A stretch of 64,000 nucleotides of DNA from Vespula vulgaris (taxonomy: Eukaryota; Arthropoda; Insecta; Hymenoptera; Vespidae), in assembly GCF_905475345.1 (NCBI RefSeq), contig NC_066587.1, forward strand, positions 10,696,058-10,760,057. Direction: 5' to 3'. The position numbers and the translations under genes are program-made. Shown piece by piece: positions 26,774-38,918 of this stretch; within the stretch, counting starts at the first letter, position 1; each line of letters begins with the position of its first letter. The notes under the pieces are model-generated. The model was not told the origin of the DNA and made no database searches. It was given only the letters and a program-made list of their open reading frames with translations.

Positions 26774-27741
26774 TATAACTAAGGTATATTATTAATTTTA
26801 TTGTCTTTTATCATTACTCGAACATAAATATATCGTGAATTTTAAATCCTTTTAGAGAGAATTTAGTACATTTGAAGATAATCATTTCATATAAATATTA
26901 TCAAATATCATTGTAAGTACATTTTATAATTTCCTATACGATACATTGCTCTATTTTAAAACATGGTTTTCAGGGTATTATGACAAAATATATTACTATT
27001 ATCACAATTTCAATGTAGTTAGTGATTAAATAGTAACTATTATTTATTGATAAAAGAAAAATATGAGAAGCAAATGCAGAGATATTTGTACAATAATAGA
27101 AATATAAGTATCAATGGTGGTTTCCATAATATTTAAAAATAGTAATATTTTAATGTAGTAAAAAAACAATTGTAGAGTATTGTCGTTTCTTATAGATATT
27201 TAAAAAAGTGTTAAGTGCATCACATTTTTATGATTCTTTGACAAAATTTATATGAATGTTTTCATATGGTAATTTTATAATATTGTCACAAGTAAAACTT
27301 TTATAAATATACATAAAAACTTGTATATGTCTCTCAGTAGTGGTATAAAAATTTCAGTATAAAATATCGAAATTATAGTCACATAAATCAGCTTTTATTA
27401 ATACATTCTTGTTCGAATGTCTCGTGTACAGAGTCTATATTATAACTAAGTGATATAAAGTAAAGAAGAAAATAGTTACAGAATATATCGTTATTTGCAC
27501 ATTTTATTATTTACTCTCTATATCGTAATTCAAAAAATGTGTATATAGTTTGCTATGTATTAGATTAATTTAAAATATTTATAGAATAAATATGATGATA
27601 TTATTTTTCGTTCCATTCGTACTCAGTTCTTTTGCCAACGAATTTTAATCACCTTATGCACAGCAGATGTAATTACAAAATAATATGAATACTCATAACT
27701 ATAAATAACAAAATGCTCACTTATTGGAGCTTACACAACCC
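26774..27741. other. Shared 3' intergenic region of ENT and PIMT
   Basis: AT-rich sequence between convergent stop codons, with several aataaa/tttatt signals on both strands. It is probably the two 3' UTRs. No other gene is seen. Confidence 0.55.
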
Positions 27742-28998
27742 TCATGATCTCAGTTGATGTTGCTTGTCAGTAAGTGGTACAAATACTACGCCCATTAATG
27801 ACTTTTGTTCAATTTCTCCGTTCATTTTTTTGTCAATTTGAACTAAAGTCTGATTGGAAGAATCTGGACCTACAGGAATTATCAATCTTCCTCCAAAAGC
27901 TAATTGATCAATTAGCTATAAAACAAATTAAATTTTTTAATATATTGCAATATGTTACGAAATTAAAAAAGAATATCATGAATCAAATCTAAGCTCTTAC
28001 AGGTTGAGGTACTTCCTTTGCTGCTGCTCCAACATGAATAACATCATAAGGTGCTTTTGGTGGATATCCTAATCTTCCATCTCCAACTATAAATGGCAAC
28101 CCTTTAATGATGTACAAATGAATAAGATAAATTATCAACGAAAGAATCTCAATTTACCAACTAATTCAATACGTCCATAAGTAAGAAACTTTGGATAACA
28201 GCTTTCTATGTTTGCTTTAGCTATTTCTTGAAGTTCTGGAATATGTTCAATTCCTATAGCTGTTCCATAAGGTCCCAGCATATATGCCATACAGGTCGTC
28301 AAATAACCAGATCCTGATCCAACATCTAATGCTCTTCCACCAACTCGTAATTTGTCTTGAAGTAATTCCAAGACATGTGCGTGCTAAACAATTCTCATTT
28401 GTATTCCAACTTTTCATTTCCTTTCATCTTCAGTTCTTAACTATTTTATATAAATACTTGTATCATTTTTCAAAAAAAATCAAAATAAAATATTCAAAAC
28501 TTAATGTAATCAATAATACAATATATGATACAAAAATAATAAAAACAAATACCATATGTGGAGCACTTATTGTTGCTCCAAATCCAAGTTTTTGTGGAGC
28601 ATCAATATAAGCAACAGGTAAATCTATAAAATATTTTCTATCAACAGCATACATAGCATCATAAACATGTTGTGACTTAATAACACCTGATCCTGCAAAT
28701 ATTTTATATTTTATTTGAGTACAATATTATACCTCAATCGTAAGTAATGAAATTAAATTAAAGGGAAATTAGAAAGGATATGTTATGTCAAAATATTGTG
28801 TTCATAACAACTTGACATGTCAACTCGTTGATCAATTCATAGGTATCTCAAAACCTTATGAAATCTTTCATATCCAATATAATATTACTTACGTCTTAAA
28901 TGAAACATCAAATATAGGTTGTTTTTCGTTTTAAATCGTCCAAAGGTAGACATTTCATACGTATATACCGCAGCCAAAAACAAGGCTAGCGGTACCAT
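27742..28998 (-). CDS. Pcmt: Protein-L-isoaspartate (D-aspartate) O-methyltransferase (PIMT)
   Basis: PIMT uses S-adenosylmethionine to methylate isoaspartyl residues and so starts repair of aged proteins. Exons on the minus strand are 28998-28893, 28692-28553, 28383-28158, 28086-28001 and 27915-27742, with all phases consistent, giving 243 aa. Family motifs are GFGATISAPHM, the SAM-binding LDVGSGSGYLT (about 101-111), GIEHIPEL, VVGDGRLGY, APYDVIHVGAAA and LIIPVGP. The intron before VVGDGR ends at TTTATAG|TTGGAG; an alternative AG 16 bp upstream would insert residues not found in the family. The first in-frame ATG (28998) gives a hydrophobic lead MVPLALFLAAVYTYE. The second ATG (28953, Met16) gives 228 aa, close to the usual 227. 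Confidence 0.96.
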
Positions 28999-30022
28999 AA
29001 AATATCTTATTTTCAATAGAAAATGAATTTTGAATAATTATGTACTTATCGGATAAACAGAAAAATTCAATCTTCTTATGATCTCATTGATCTAGAATTG
29101 TCGACAATTGTCATTACCTAAAAGTTCACAAAATATATAAAGTCAAAAACATTTTGAACAGTTTGTGGCGACCCTACACCTTACTCACTACCGTGAAATT
29201 GGTACTTCTGAGAGATAAGATGCCAGCCAATCAAAAATGAAATACTCGTTGTTCTCACATCGTTCTACAAATCATTGTTAGCATCGTTCTCGAGCTCTAT
29301 CAATATTAAATTATATCAATTGTTGTTAATAACTTTAATAACATTTTCTTAATTAAAATTACCTATCCTAAAATCTTTACAAAATAATTTTTAAACGGCC
29401 CACATAAATTTTAGAAGTATTTCGTCGAATATTGTTAAAAACATCAAATAAATAAAATATTCGAGAACATACAAAACATTTAATCGCGCTCGATTTAAAT
29501 TCATTGAATTTTGATATTTGAAAAATGAATTCAATCTAATACCAACTTGAGTCAAACGATTACTAACAACATAATAAATATAATAAATTATTTTTCTAAA
29601 TTAATGAAAAGAAAAAAAATTATCTATTTAATGAAAATAATGTTTTGGGCGTTATATAATAGAAAAATAAAAAATCATAAAAGATCAATTATATCGTCCG
29701 TAGATGCGCAAATTAGTTATTAATTTAATTACTCGTCCTGCTTATTAATAAGTGCGCATAACAAACGTGTCCAAAGAAATTAACAACGAATTGATATTTA
29801 AAATCATTATTATTAAAATATTTAGATCGATTAAATAGACGTAATGCAGAAAACGAATTCTGAATAAATATAGATACGGTTAACATATTCAAAAAAAAGC
29901 GCCTTTAATATATAGAACATTTTATTGACGATATCAATAATCCTTAACAGAGGGATAAATTTTTTAATAATTTAATTAATTTTAAAAAATCAACGAAGCA
30001 TTTTTTACATTCCTATATAGTT
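28999..30022. other. Intergenic, PIMT promoter side
   Basis: No gene is seen. 29000-29300 is the likely PIMT promoter and 5' UTR. The remainder is AT-rich. Confidence 0.4.
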
Positions 30023-30249
30023 TCACTTAACAATTCTTTTTTCGTATACACTTTGCACATTCTTTAAGACCTTTCTTGTAACTTTTATAGGTGGAATGTA
30101 TCTAGGAAAATGTCCCCAGTATTTTGCTTGCAGACGTAATGGTATATCATATATGGATTTATTTCTGCGTACTCGATAATTAAGAATAACATTTTCTGAA
30201 AGTTGTTTTGCAATATCCTCATCAATTAACACTTCTTGCGAAAAACATA
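30023..30249 (-). CDS. Unrecognised small ORF (about 70-76 aa, basic C-terminus)
   Basis: I do not recognise this protein. The open frame ends with LRLQAKYWGHFPRYIPP, a basic stretch and stop TAA at 30023-30025. Its composition looks like a real protein (Trp, aromatic-Pro cluster, Lys/Arg-rich end), unlike the surrounding AT-rich sequence. It has no in-frame ATG. The frame is open upstream to about 30273, so an upstream exon, a non-ATG start or a frameshift is needed. An overlapping frame begins at an ATG near 30290 with a short hydrophobic stretch (TVLFMFFA) and would join only through a one-base shift. A perfect DRE box lies at 30649-30656. It could be a small mitochondrial or membrane protein, or a chance frame in the Rab14 3' UTR. 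Confidence 0.35.
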
Positions 30250-30259
30250 AACAATACTG

Positions 30260-32702
30260 TTGTATTCGTTATCACTTTCCCCATCCACGTTGATAACTGG
30301 ACGCTATCTTTTTGAATTGGGTTGAACGTTATCACTATTTTTGTTGTTGTTTTACATTTTTTTAATCTACATAAGAAACAATATTTTTAACTATTTAGTA
30401 ATCAATTTATTTTTTGTTTCTTTGTACTGACTTTGTTATAAGTATACAAAGAATAGAAATTTTTTTTGTTAGTACACTTATTCGTCTATTTAATTTTTAA
30501 GACACTATTTATTTGATATATGTGTGTGTGCGTGTGTGCATGTATGTATATATATATATTTAATATACCAACTCGCACATTATTCTAACTGTTCTGTGAT
30601 CTTTACTATACTCAACTGTTCGTTGCTTTCGGGATACGCCCGAAATTTTATCGATAATATATGATTATCAAACGGCACGATGTATAACCGTTTACGTATT
30701 TGCGATAGTCGACAATCGACATATGTCTACGTATAGCATGTTATTTCAGTGCAAGTGGTTTAAGGACGATATTTTATAGCGTTAAATTTAACAAATCGAT
30801 ATGTTAAGATACATTAAGAAATAATTTCTCTTTAAAATTTGGAAGGTATTATGAAAAATAAACATGCATCATTCTACAATATTATTGTTTAGGAATTTGG
30901 TCATATTTTCATAATTTGAAAATAATAGAAAAAGGAAGCAAAAGGTTTTATTTTGCCTTAATTTCGTTATTAATAGGAATTCCATATTTGTTCAGATTTA
31001 TATAGATCTAAGAGGCTTTGGTCAGTTTATTTTGATTGATCTATTGTATAATAATGTTACAAATGCAGGAAATTATAATATATCAGAATTATATAAATAA
31101 TTACTTAAAAATAACTTTACTATTTTTTTTCTTTTTTTTTTTTTGCTATTTTTGTTTTTGTTTTTAAACATTTTCCTCTTATATGAATATCACTCTTGGA
31201 CTAAAAAGAAGATTTGGTTTAAACATCTAACAATGGATCTAAGCATGCTTATATACAGAATACAAAACTTAAAAAAGAATGTAGACTTCCTTAATTTTTG
31301 AGATAGATATTCAGTTATTTAATATGAAACTTATATTTCAGCAAAATAATATTAATTAATCAATTATACGAGCCAAGAAGATGAAGAAACAGGAACCATT
31401 CTTTATCAAATATTGTATTCCTTACTCAGCTTACTAACTATCAGGACTGTGCAATGTGAACCAAGTATATAACAAATGACGATATTGTTATAATTATTGG
31501 AAAGCAGCAGAAGCATCATTTATCTACATATAGAGTAGTATACAAAGACACTTCTCATTATGAAAAAGATTCATGTTGAAGAGAGCATAAAATTTAACAA
31601 GTTAAGAGAGTTTCTTGATATTCATGCATTTACTTAGAATTTGGAATGTAATTATCTTTGCAAAACGCAGAATGCTTATAATTCTCACCAGAGAAGGTCA
31701 TTTTATTTGTGCAGAAAAAAATCTAGCATATAAAAATACGATGATGCTGATACACTCGTAATAAATCATACGTTGCATAAGATTACTATGCAAGAGAAAT
31801 GAATAGACCTAAATCATTATAAATTCTACACATGTCACTACAGGAAGTATCAAGTTCTACAAATATCATATTGCACATAACTGCTTTATCAGCCTGTATA
31901 ATATAACGTTAGAAATATGCAAGCAGCACCATTCGATATAGCTTCTTGTCTGGCACGGGAACACCTTCGTGAATAATGATTATTAGAAAAAATGAGAAGG
32001 TTAATTATAAACTTCTTTTCTTTCCTTAGAAGCGAAACAAAGGCGCTGCGAAAGTTTATTCTTGATATGTCTCTACTGTAAAACCATATTGGCCTATTAA
32101 TATTCTTATAGAATTTAAAATTTAGCATCAACTTCCATGTAGTATGTACATATGAGAAATATGTATAGGCCTATCATGTAATCTTTAAAGAATGTAATAT
32201 AACTTATACTATACACACCAACAAGCTACTTTCAAATATCCATAGAACTTTCGCTGCGCTTTAAATAATAAAGGACTTCATGGCTTCAATAACTTGTTAT
32301 ACCATACGATTCTATACCTATCCAATTACACAACAGAATATATAATATACAAAATATATATAAGTTGCCATAACCATGTAAAAACCACATTGTTAATACA
32401 CCGTTTGGAATGCCAGCCATAAAACTGATATCAGTGAAATAACTTTTATAACATATATATCTATACTGCGTCAAAAGTCCAGACAATATTACTTGAAATT
32501 ATTATTATCTGAAAAAGAATATCCTGAACATTTTTTTTCTTTTTTTTTTTTTTTTTCTTGTTATTAAGTAGAGATTTCACTTATAAAGATCAAGGGAGGA
32601 TATTAGATAAGAGATGATCTGCTTGCTACACTTAGTATAAATCATATATGCATTAATAATATTGATGAATTAATCCACTTATATATACAAACAAATAATA
32701 AC
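30260..32702. other. Likely 3' UTR of Rab14 and intergenic sequence
   Basis: No other coding exon is seen. A long AT-rich stretch follows the Rab14 stop. Candidate polyadenylation signals in Rab14 orientation (tttatt on the plus strand) include one near 30948. (T)n runs lie at about 31128-31144 and 32529-32556. Confidence 0.4.
30649..30656. promoter_or_regulatory. DRE box (TATCGATA)
   Basis: A perfect TATCGATA sits in a GC-richer patch (30600-30760) about 400 bp upstream of the small minus-strand ORF. The motif marks many insect housekeeping promoters. The link to that ORF is inference. Confidence 0.4.
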
Positions 32703-33879
32703 CTAACAAGAGCAGGAATCTTTTCCTCCTTGTTGTTCATTTGACACTCCTTGAAGACTAGTGCGACCAGGTTGACTAGGATTGTGTTGAACACCCGATT
32801 CAGCAGCATTAAGATCCAATCTAGAAAAACACAATGTTCTATTTGAAGTTGATGCCAATATAATATATACCTTCAATCTATTTCTATTAATTTGTTATTT
32901 TCTTTTAACTAAGTATCTTGCTTCATAGAAAAACATCTTACCGTCCATCTTGTATACTTTGAAATATTTTCTTTGCTGTCTCCAAGAAAGCTTCTTCAAC
33001 ATTATGTCCACTGTTTTAAAATGATAAAGAAATATAAGTTGAAAAATAAAACAATGTAACACATCAAGATCTTCAGAAGTATAATATATATATTAAGTAA
33101 GCTTACGTTTTTGCACTAGCTTCAACAAACATAAGACCATTCTCATCAGCAAATTGTTTGGCTTCTTCATAAGTTACATCACGTTGATCTTCCAAATCAC
33201 TCTTGTTTCCAATCAGAAATATGACCTTAAATAAAATCTGATGTCTTATTTGTTCTTCTTTCTTAACATGGTAAAAATGAAAGAATCTCTAACAAATGGA
33301 CGCCAATACACTTTACAGATATAAATACCATTATGTACAATATCATATTTTGCATACAGTGCTTGGATTGGTCAAATTCCTTGTGTCTGTAAGCCAGCTG
33401 CTGAGATGATTATATGTAGAACGACGTGTAATGTCATAAACCATTAATGCGCCTGCAGCACCACGATAATATGATCTACATAAACAAACAATGTATTTAG
33501 TTTTGTTTATAAAAACTGGAACAAAATAACAACTGTAATGATTTTTAAATACCTAGTAACTGCCCTAAAACGTTCCTGTCCCGCAGTATCCCAAATTTGT
33601 AATTTTATTTTTTGACCTGCTACTTCAATAATTCTAGTACCAAATTCTACACCAATAGTATGTGGACAATCTGCCATAACTAAAAGAATAACATAACATT
33701 GAAAATTTTGAATCAATAACTAAATAAAAATGTTATTTACAAGGTTTTGTTGGTATCACTTAGCATCACTTACATTTCTTTTCTGTAAATTGATGAAGTA
33801 AGCATGATTTCCCTACTCCCATATCGCCTATGATAATATACTTAAAAATATATGAATAATTATATGGTCCAGTCGACAT
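32703..33879 (-). CDS. Rab14: Small GTPase Rab14
   Basis: Rab14 controls traffic between the Golgi/TGN, recycling and early endosomes. Six exons on the minus strand (33879-33774, 33679-33553, 33475-33358, 33225-33107, 33010-32942, 32820-32703) join in frame to 218 aa, against 215 in human. The GTP-binding elements are GDMGVGKS (18-25), the switch I region with MADCPHTIGVEFG, WDTAGQERFRAVT, and GNKSDLEDQRDV. SYYRGAAGALMVYDITRR and RLDLNAAESGVQH are diagnostic of Rab14. The C-terminus CSC is the double-cysteine geranylgeranylation signal. A 5' UTR intron is likely: acceptor TTTTATAG|GTACAAA just before the ATG (intron 33887-34271), with donor GTGAGTACG closing a UTR exon that starts at 34272. 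The gene is head-to-head with PITHD1. Confidence 0.98.
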
Positions 33880-35473
33880 TTTGTACCTATAAAAGATATA
33901 ACATTGATCACTCCTTTGTGTGAACCTATGATTTAATAAATCTTTAAACTAATTATAACTTCTTATGTTATAGTGCAACCAATAAGAAATATTATTACTT
34001 AGTATTTGAACATTGTCAAAATCTAATTTTTACTTTCAAGATGCAACATGTATATATCTGTATAGAATTAATTATAAAGAAATAATATTATTATATTCAA
34101 TTGTTAATAAAAATTTTCTATTGTAAGATCAATTCTTTGATTAAAGGATTATTATAGGAATGAATACTTTTTCGAACAAACCTTAGGCACTGCAGACTTG
34201 AATTACACTACTGATACTAACTATCTGATATAAAAAAAAAAGATGATGTCAAAATTATTAAACGTACTCACCTCTTGTAACACCTTCACGCTAAATCTTT
34301 ATACTGCTTAACAATGCTTGAAATTATTCTGAACGTTAGTTTTACTGAATAAGCGACTTTCTATACCACTAAATTCAGATATATTGTCCGCGTTGAAGTA
34401 AATAGTCAAGAATCCTTTTTAACACGAGCAATATGGCAGTTCACTGTCTGTATTAATGATGGCGGAGAATAAACGTCAAACAATCTGTCATTAAAATCAA
34501 GATGATTCACTCGTGAATCTAAAGACGTTATTAAGCGTACGTAATTTATTCGATTTATTTTATTGAAATTTATAATCTTTATTAGCTAATTAGTAGAGAC
34601 GTCAAGACATCTTTTGTAAATTCTACATTTCTTGTGACAGCTTCGTTCTAATTTTTTACGAACGATGACTGTGCGATACACAGTTTACTTTTAGCTATCC
34701 ACTCATTGGTTAGCATTCTAAATATGAAAAGATGTCTTGAGTGAAACGACCAATAGTGTTATTTCTACGTTTCATATCTTTCACGATAGAATTATGGATC
34801 GCCAGCGCGAATTTACAAGTAGAGGTTACAAAAAGAAATAGTAAAGATTATAGGAACGTACTTGATCAAACGAATAATTTATCAACATTTGAAAATGCAA
34901 CGAAATTGACAGCTACGTGGCAAATCTAGTTTCCAAATTGACCGTTTTCAAACTATAGCGCTACTAACGTTGAATATATTTTATACATTCGAAAATGTTC
35001 ACTAAATGAACGAACTTTTATTGTGTTCTCTAAAGCATCTTTAACGTTACAAGGATTTTTGATTATTTAATTTTTATATAATTTATTTTTATCTAAAATA
35101 AAGCTGCATTATAAATAGAGTTAATTTAAGTATAATCATTTATTTTAAACGTTTAAAGAAATAATATTCTTATTACAATAAAAATAATATATTTTTGGTT
35201 ATATTAATATCGTATTCATTCAATTATTTTTGTATTAAATTTTTAAATATATAATAAATATAATGGGATTGTTATATTATTTTTAGAAAATTTCAAAAAT
35301 ATTTGCGTTATTCCAAGCTTATGTATACACACATATACAGTATATATATAATCATTTTCATGAATTTTTGATTATTGCGCATATGCGAAAATTCGGTAAT
35401 TCTAGAATCACGATTTCGGGAAGATTTGAGCTTTGAACGAAATAATTTGGATTATCTTATTGATGTATCCAAC
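33880..35473. promoter_or_regulatory. Divergent promoter region between Rab14 and PITHD1
   Basis: Contains the Rab14 5' UTR exon (from 34272, upper end not fixed) and an ATGGCGG (YY1/Pho-like) motif at about 34459. The part from 35000 to 35340 is AT-rich. Small open frames here lack homology. About 1.2 kb separates the Rab14 UTR exon and the PITHD1 start. Confidence 0.5.
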
Positions 35474-36516
35474 ATGGAACATCACTGCTGTTGTGGAAGT
35501 ATTCATAATGATGCGGAATTAGGGGTTCAATATAATTTATATAAAAAGATAGATAAGGATAATGTTGAATGTTTGAATGAATATGAAGAAAATAGTGGAG
35601 TGACAGTATTCAAACCTTGGGAAGAAAGACTAGACACTAGTAAGGTAAATTTTATGAATATTTATTTTAATTGATTGTTATAATTATTATATACAAAATT
35701 TATTTGTTTAATATTATCTAAGATGAGTCACAATTTTGCTGTATTGATTTTAGTTTGTGGAAAGTGATGTTGATGAAGAGCTTCTTTTCAATATACCGTA
35801 AGTTAAAGAATTTTATTTACATTTAAACTTTAAGATTAAAAAATAAAATTTTAATGTTTTTTGATGTTCTAGCTTCACAGGAAATGTTAAGTTAAAAGGA
35901 CTTATTATAATTGGAGGTGAAAATCAATCTCGTCCAAACAAAGTAAAATTGTAAGTATTACAAAGAAACATAGATATTCTTATAAATATATATATATATA
36001 TAATTTATCATATTTTACATGTAGATATAAGAATCGACCACATATGACTTTTGATGACGTTACGATAGAAGCAGATCAAGAATTCGAGCTTTGCAATGAT
36101 GAAACTGGCGTTCATGAATATCCTTTAAGGTATGTACATATTAATATATATTACTTTATAATTAAAATCGCATAAATGTAATGTACAAATTCAAATAAAA
36201 ATATTTAGATATATTTCAATATAAAAATAAGTTTTATCGCTTAATTATTATATATAATAAATTGAAGAATGTAACGATGCATATAAAGCATTATTTATGT
36301 TACAACAGAGTCGTAAAATTCTCTACTGTATATCACTTGAGTCTTCATTTTATTGGTAATGGTGGAGCTGAAAGATCGAAAATTTATTATATTGGCTTAA
36401 AGGGAGAATGGTCGCCTGCTCATCAGCATGGTGTTACAATTTGTACTTATGAACTGGTGCCACAAAAGAGCAATCGTCTTAAGGATATGAATGATCAGAG
36501 CAGAGAAGTTAGTTGA
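35474..36516 (+). CDS. PITHD1: PITH domain-containing protein 1 homologue
   Basis: PITHD1 is a conserved cytosolic and nuclear PITH-domain protein, named for its similarity to the proteasome-interacting C-terminal domain of thioredoxin-like 1. Exons 35474-35644, 35754-35797, 35873-35950, 36025-36129 and 36309-36516 join in frame to 201 aa (human 211). The start ATG at 35474 gives MEHHCCCG, matching the His/Cys-rich N-terminus of the family. An in-frame ATG at 35375 would add 33 residues without family support. Conserved blocks are FKPWEERLDTSKFVESD, EELLFNIPFTGNVKLKG, LYKNRPHMTFDD, VYHLSLHFIGN and IYYIGLKGEW. The gene is complete, with no broken features. Confidence 0.96.
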
Positions 36517-37840
36517 TTTTCTTCAATTATAGATCCAAATTTTAAGCATTTTGATGATTAAATAAATACATTTTTTTTTACTTTAATAATGCCTGCTTAT
36601 TGATAAGCTATAAAGAATTGTACCTGAATCCCAACAATTCTCGCAAAGCTACCTTTCTTCTCTTAAAACATCAAACAATAAAAAAGTTCACATATGCCCT
36701 ATTTGACTTTGTTTCCAAATTATAGCGAATTTGATTTTCAATTAACTCTATCTGCTTATTTTTATAAAAGATGTTCGAAATGACATCTTTGTCTGATGAC
36801 AAATCTACAAACATTTTATCAATACCTGTTTTACTCTCTTCGTATGTCTGTTATTAATGACTGTTTCACTGTCACATATTGCTCGGATTTGCTGAAAATT
36901 TTGTTCAATTCTTTAACGACGAGTTTCAATACTGTCAATAGCTGTTTTGTACACAATGGATTTTAGATAACTTCACAAGTAAAATCCATCGGATTTAAGT
37001 CCGTGAGAAGGTAGAAAAACAATAGAACCTGTTCATTTGTTCGAAAAACAATTATTCCAAAATTGTTTAGAAAATCTAATGACAGTATCTGCATTCACTC
37101 AACGAAAGAATCATTGCGATACAAAATTCGTTATAATCCGAAAAGAATTTCAAACATGACATATGTTTATATGAATTCTTTTATTATTTTAATATACTGA
37201 AGGTATCTCTAAAATATTTCTCATTTATTTTGGGATATCATGTATAGCATATTATAGTATATATACGAGCACAAGCGCGAGATATAAAGGGCGGACGAAA
37301 TAAAAACAATCGACTTAAGATCAATTAATACGTACAGGCATCTCATCGAAACGTTACTCTCCTTTTTCTTATACTAACTTCTCGATTCTCGTCAATTAAA
37401 TGCAACTGTGAAGTCAATTAACGATATATAATTACTATATTCTGTAATACAATGCTATGATACGTTATACGATGTTGCGATATCACATAATATACAATGC
37501 TTCAGCTTTGAATGAAATGTGTGCGCGTACGCATAAATATATCGATCGGTCAATCGATTGATCGAAAGTAATATCGAGTGAATGATTTTAATGAGTGAAA
37601 CGAAGATATCGAATAAGACAAAGAAAACGCGATGATTCGAAAAAAATCATAAAAAAAATACGATGGGATTGGTAGAAGAGCCATTGACCATAAATAAATA
37701 ACAGGGGTAGAGGAGAAAAGTAGTGTCGATCTCGTTGGTGCGCTCTGAGAGATTCCTTGGAGTCGTATTTACAATCAGAATCGAAACACACGAGACCGAG
37801 AGTTGGCTGCGCGCGTAACGCGCGATAGATCGCGAAACTC
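36517..37840. other. Intergenic, PITHD1 3' end to SLC16 gene promoter
   Basis: Apart from the transposase remnant, nothing is supported. 37700-37840 is CpG-rich with cgcgcgtaacgcgcg and is the likely promoter/5' UTR of the transporter gene. Confidence 0.45.
36765..37110 (-). pseudogene. Decayed DDE transposase remnant (mariner/IS630-like, HFEHLL type)
   Basis: The minus strand carries LDFLNNFGIIVF, LTDLNPMDF and, further on in another frame, CRFVIRQRCHFEHLL followed by a stop. Insect DNA transposons of the Tc1/mariner/IS630 group show the same layout: a FLN(N)xFG block, then SPDLNPMDFFLW, and a C-terminal HFEHLL. Stops and frame changes between the blocks show it is inactive. No terminal repeats were identified. 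Confidence 0.72.
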
Positions 37841-38802
37841 ATGGCTCGCGCGAGAGCGAGCTCCATATCGGAGATAACAAAGAAAGAGGAGGAAACTAAT
37901 AAAAACATCAAATTAAAAGATAATGTCGGTGAAGCTCATTCGTTAATGGAAAATAATTCCTTGAGGATTCCCGCTTTAGCAAAACCACCGGACGGAGGAT
38001 GGGGCTGGGTTGTCGTCTTTGCGTCTTTTCTCATACACGTTATCAGTAAGTTTATCGAATTATTTTCCTCCCTTTTTTCTTCTCTTTCCTTTCACTTCCA
38101 TTTCAAATCTGATTCATGCGATTTCTATGAAAAATGCGGTCTCGACGTCCTCGACCGTATTTTTCTTTGAGTTTCACAATGTTTCATTCTATCATAGATC
38201 TTTGATAAAAGCTTTAATCCTTCTTTCATTTCAATATTTACTAGATCATTTCGTTATTATCAAATCATTTCGTGATTCGATATAAACAAAAATTGTATTC
38301 TCATTCATACGCTTTTGACAAAAGCTTCGATCCTTCTTTCGTTGCATTACTTGTTATATGGATCATCCCATGGTTCAACGGTCAATGAGTTTCTCGATTC
38401 CTTCAAAACACTCGCGATAAAGCTCTGTTGATTACTTGCTTTCTATGTTTTTTCATGTTTACAATCGTAGTGGATGCGAAATTATTAAAAAGAATAAAAA
38501 GTTTGATAGTAGGCATGTACTAATGCAATATCGATCAATATATAAAATCAGCTTATGATAAAGAGTGTAACGTCGAAAGATCAGAGGACATAAATTTGTA
38601 CGTATGTATACAACACATGTGATGCGTCATTGTGTTCTAACTTGATTTCTTTGTTACATTGTGAATTTGACGAAAAGAGCACAAAATTCGTTGAAACGAA
38701 CGTTTCGAAAGAAAGAATATCATCTGCGAACTATCTTTAACACGTTGAATATATGTACTGTGTTATATATACACATACACACCGCACACATGTATGCATG
38801 CA

Positions 38803-38837
<35 letters not shown>

Positions 38838-38865
38838 GTATGCATGATGTATGTATGTATGTATG

Positions 38866-38918
<53 letters not shown>

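Noticed and set aside
28070..28102. Earlier splice acceptor for PIMT exon 4
   Set aside because: It would insert five residues (LPFI-like) before GDGR that are absent from the family. The downstream AG gives the conserved VVGDGR.
34741..34929. Plus-strand 62-aa frame between Rab14 and PITHD1
   Set aside because: Non-ATG start and no homology; the local ATGs hit stops quickly.
37588..37911. Minus-strand ORF with a C2H2 zinc-finger-like pattern (CFDSDC...HQRDRH)
   Set aside because: It overlaps the promoter, 5' UTR and first exon of the SLC16 gene on the other strand. The C-to-H spacing is 10, not 12, and there is no splice context.
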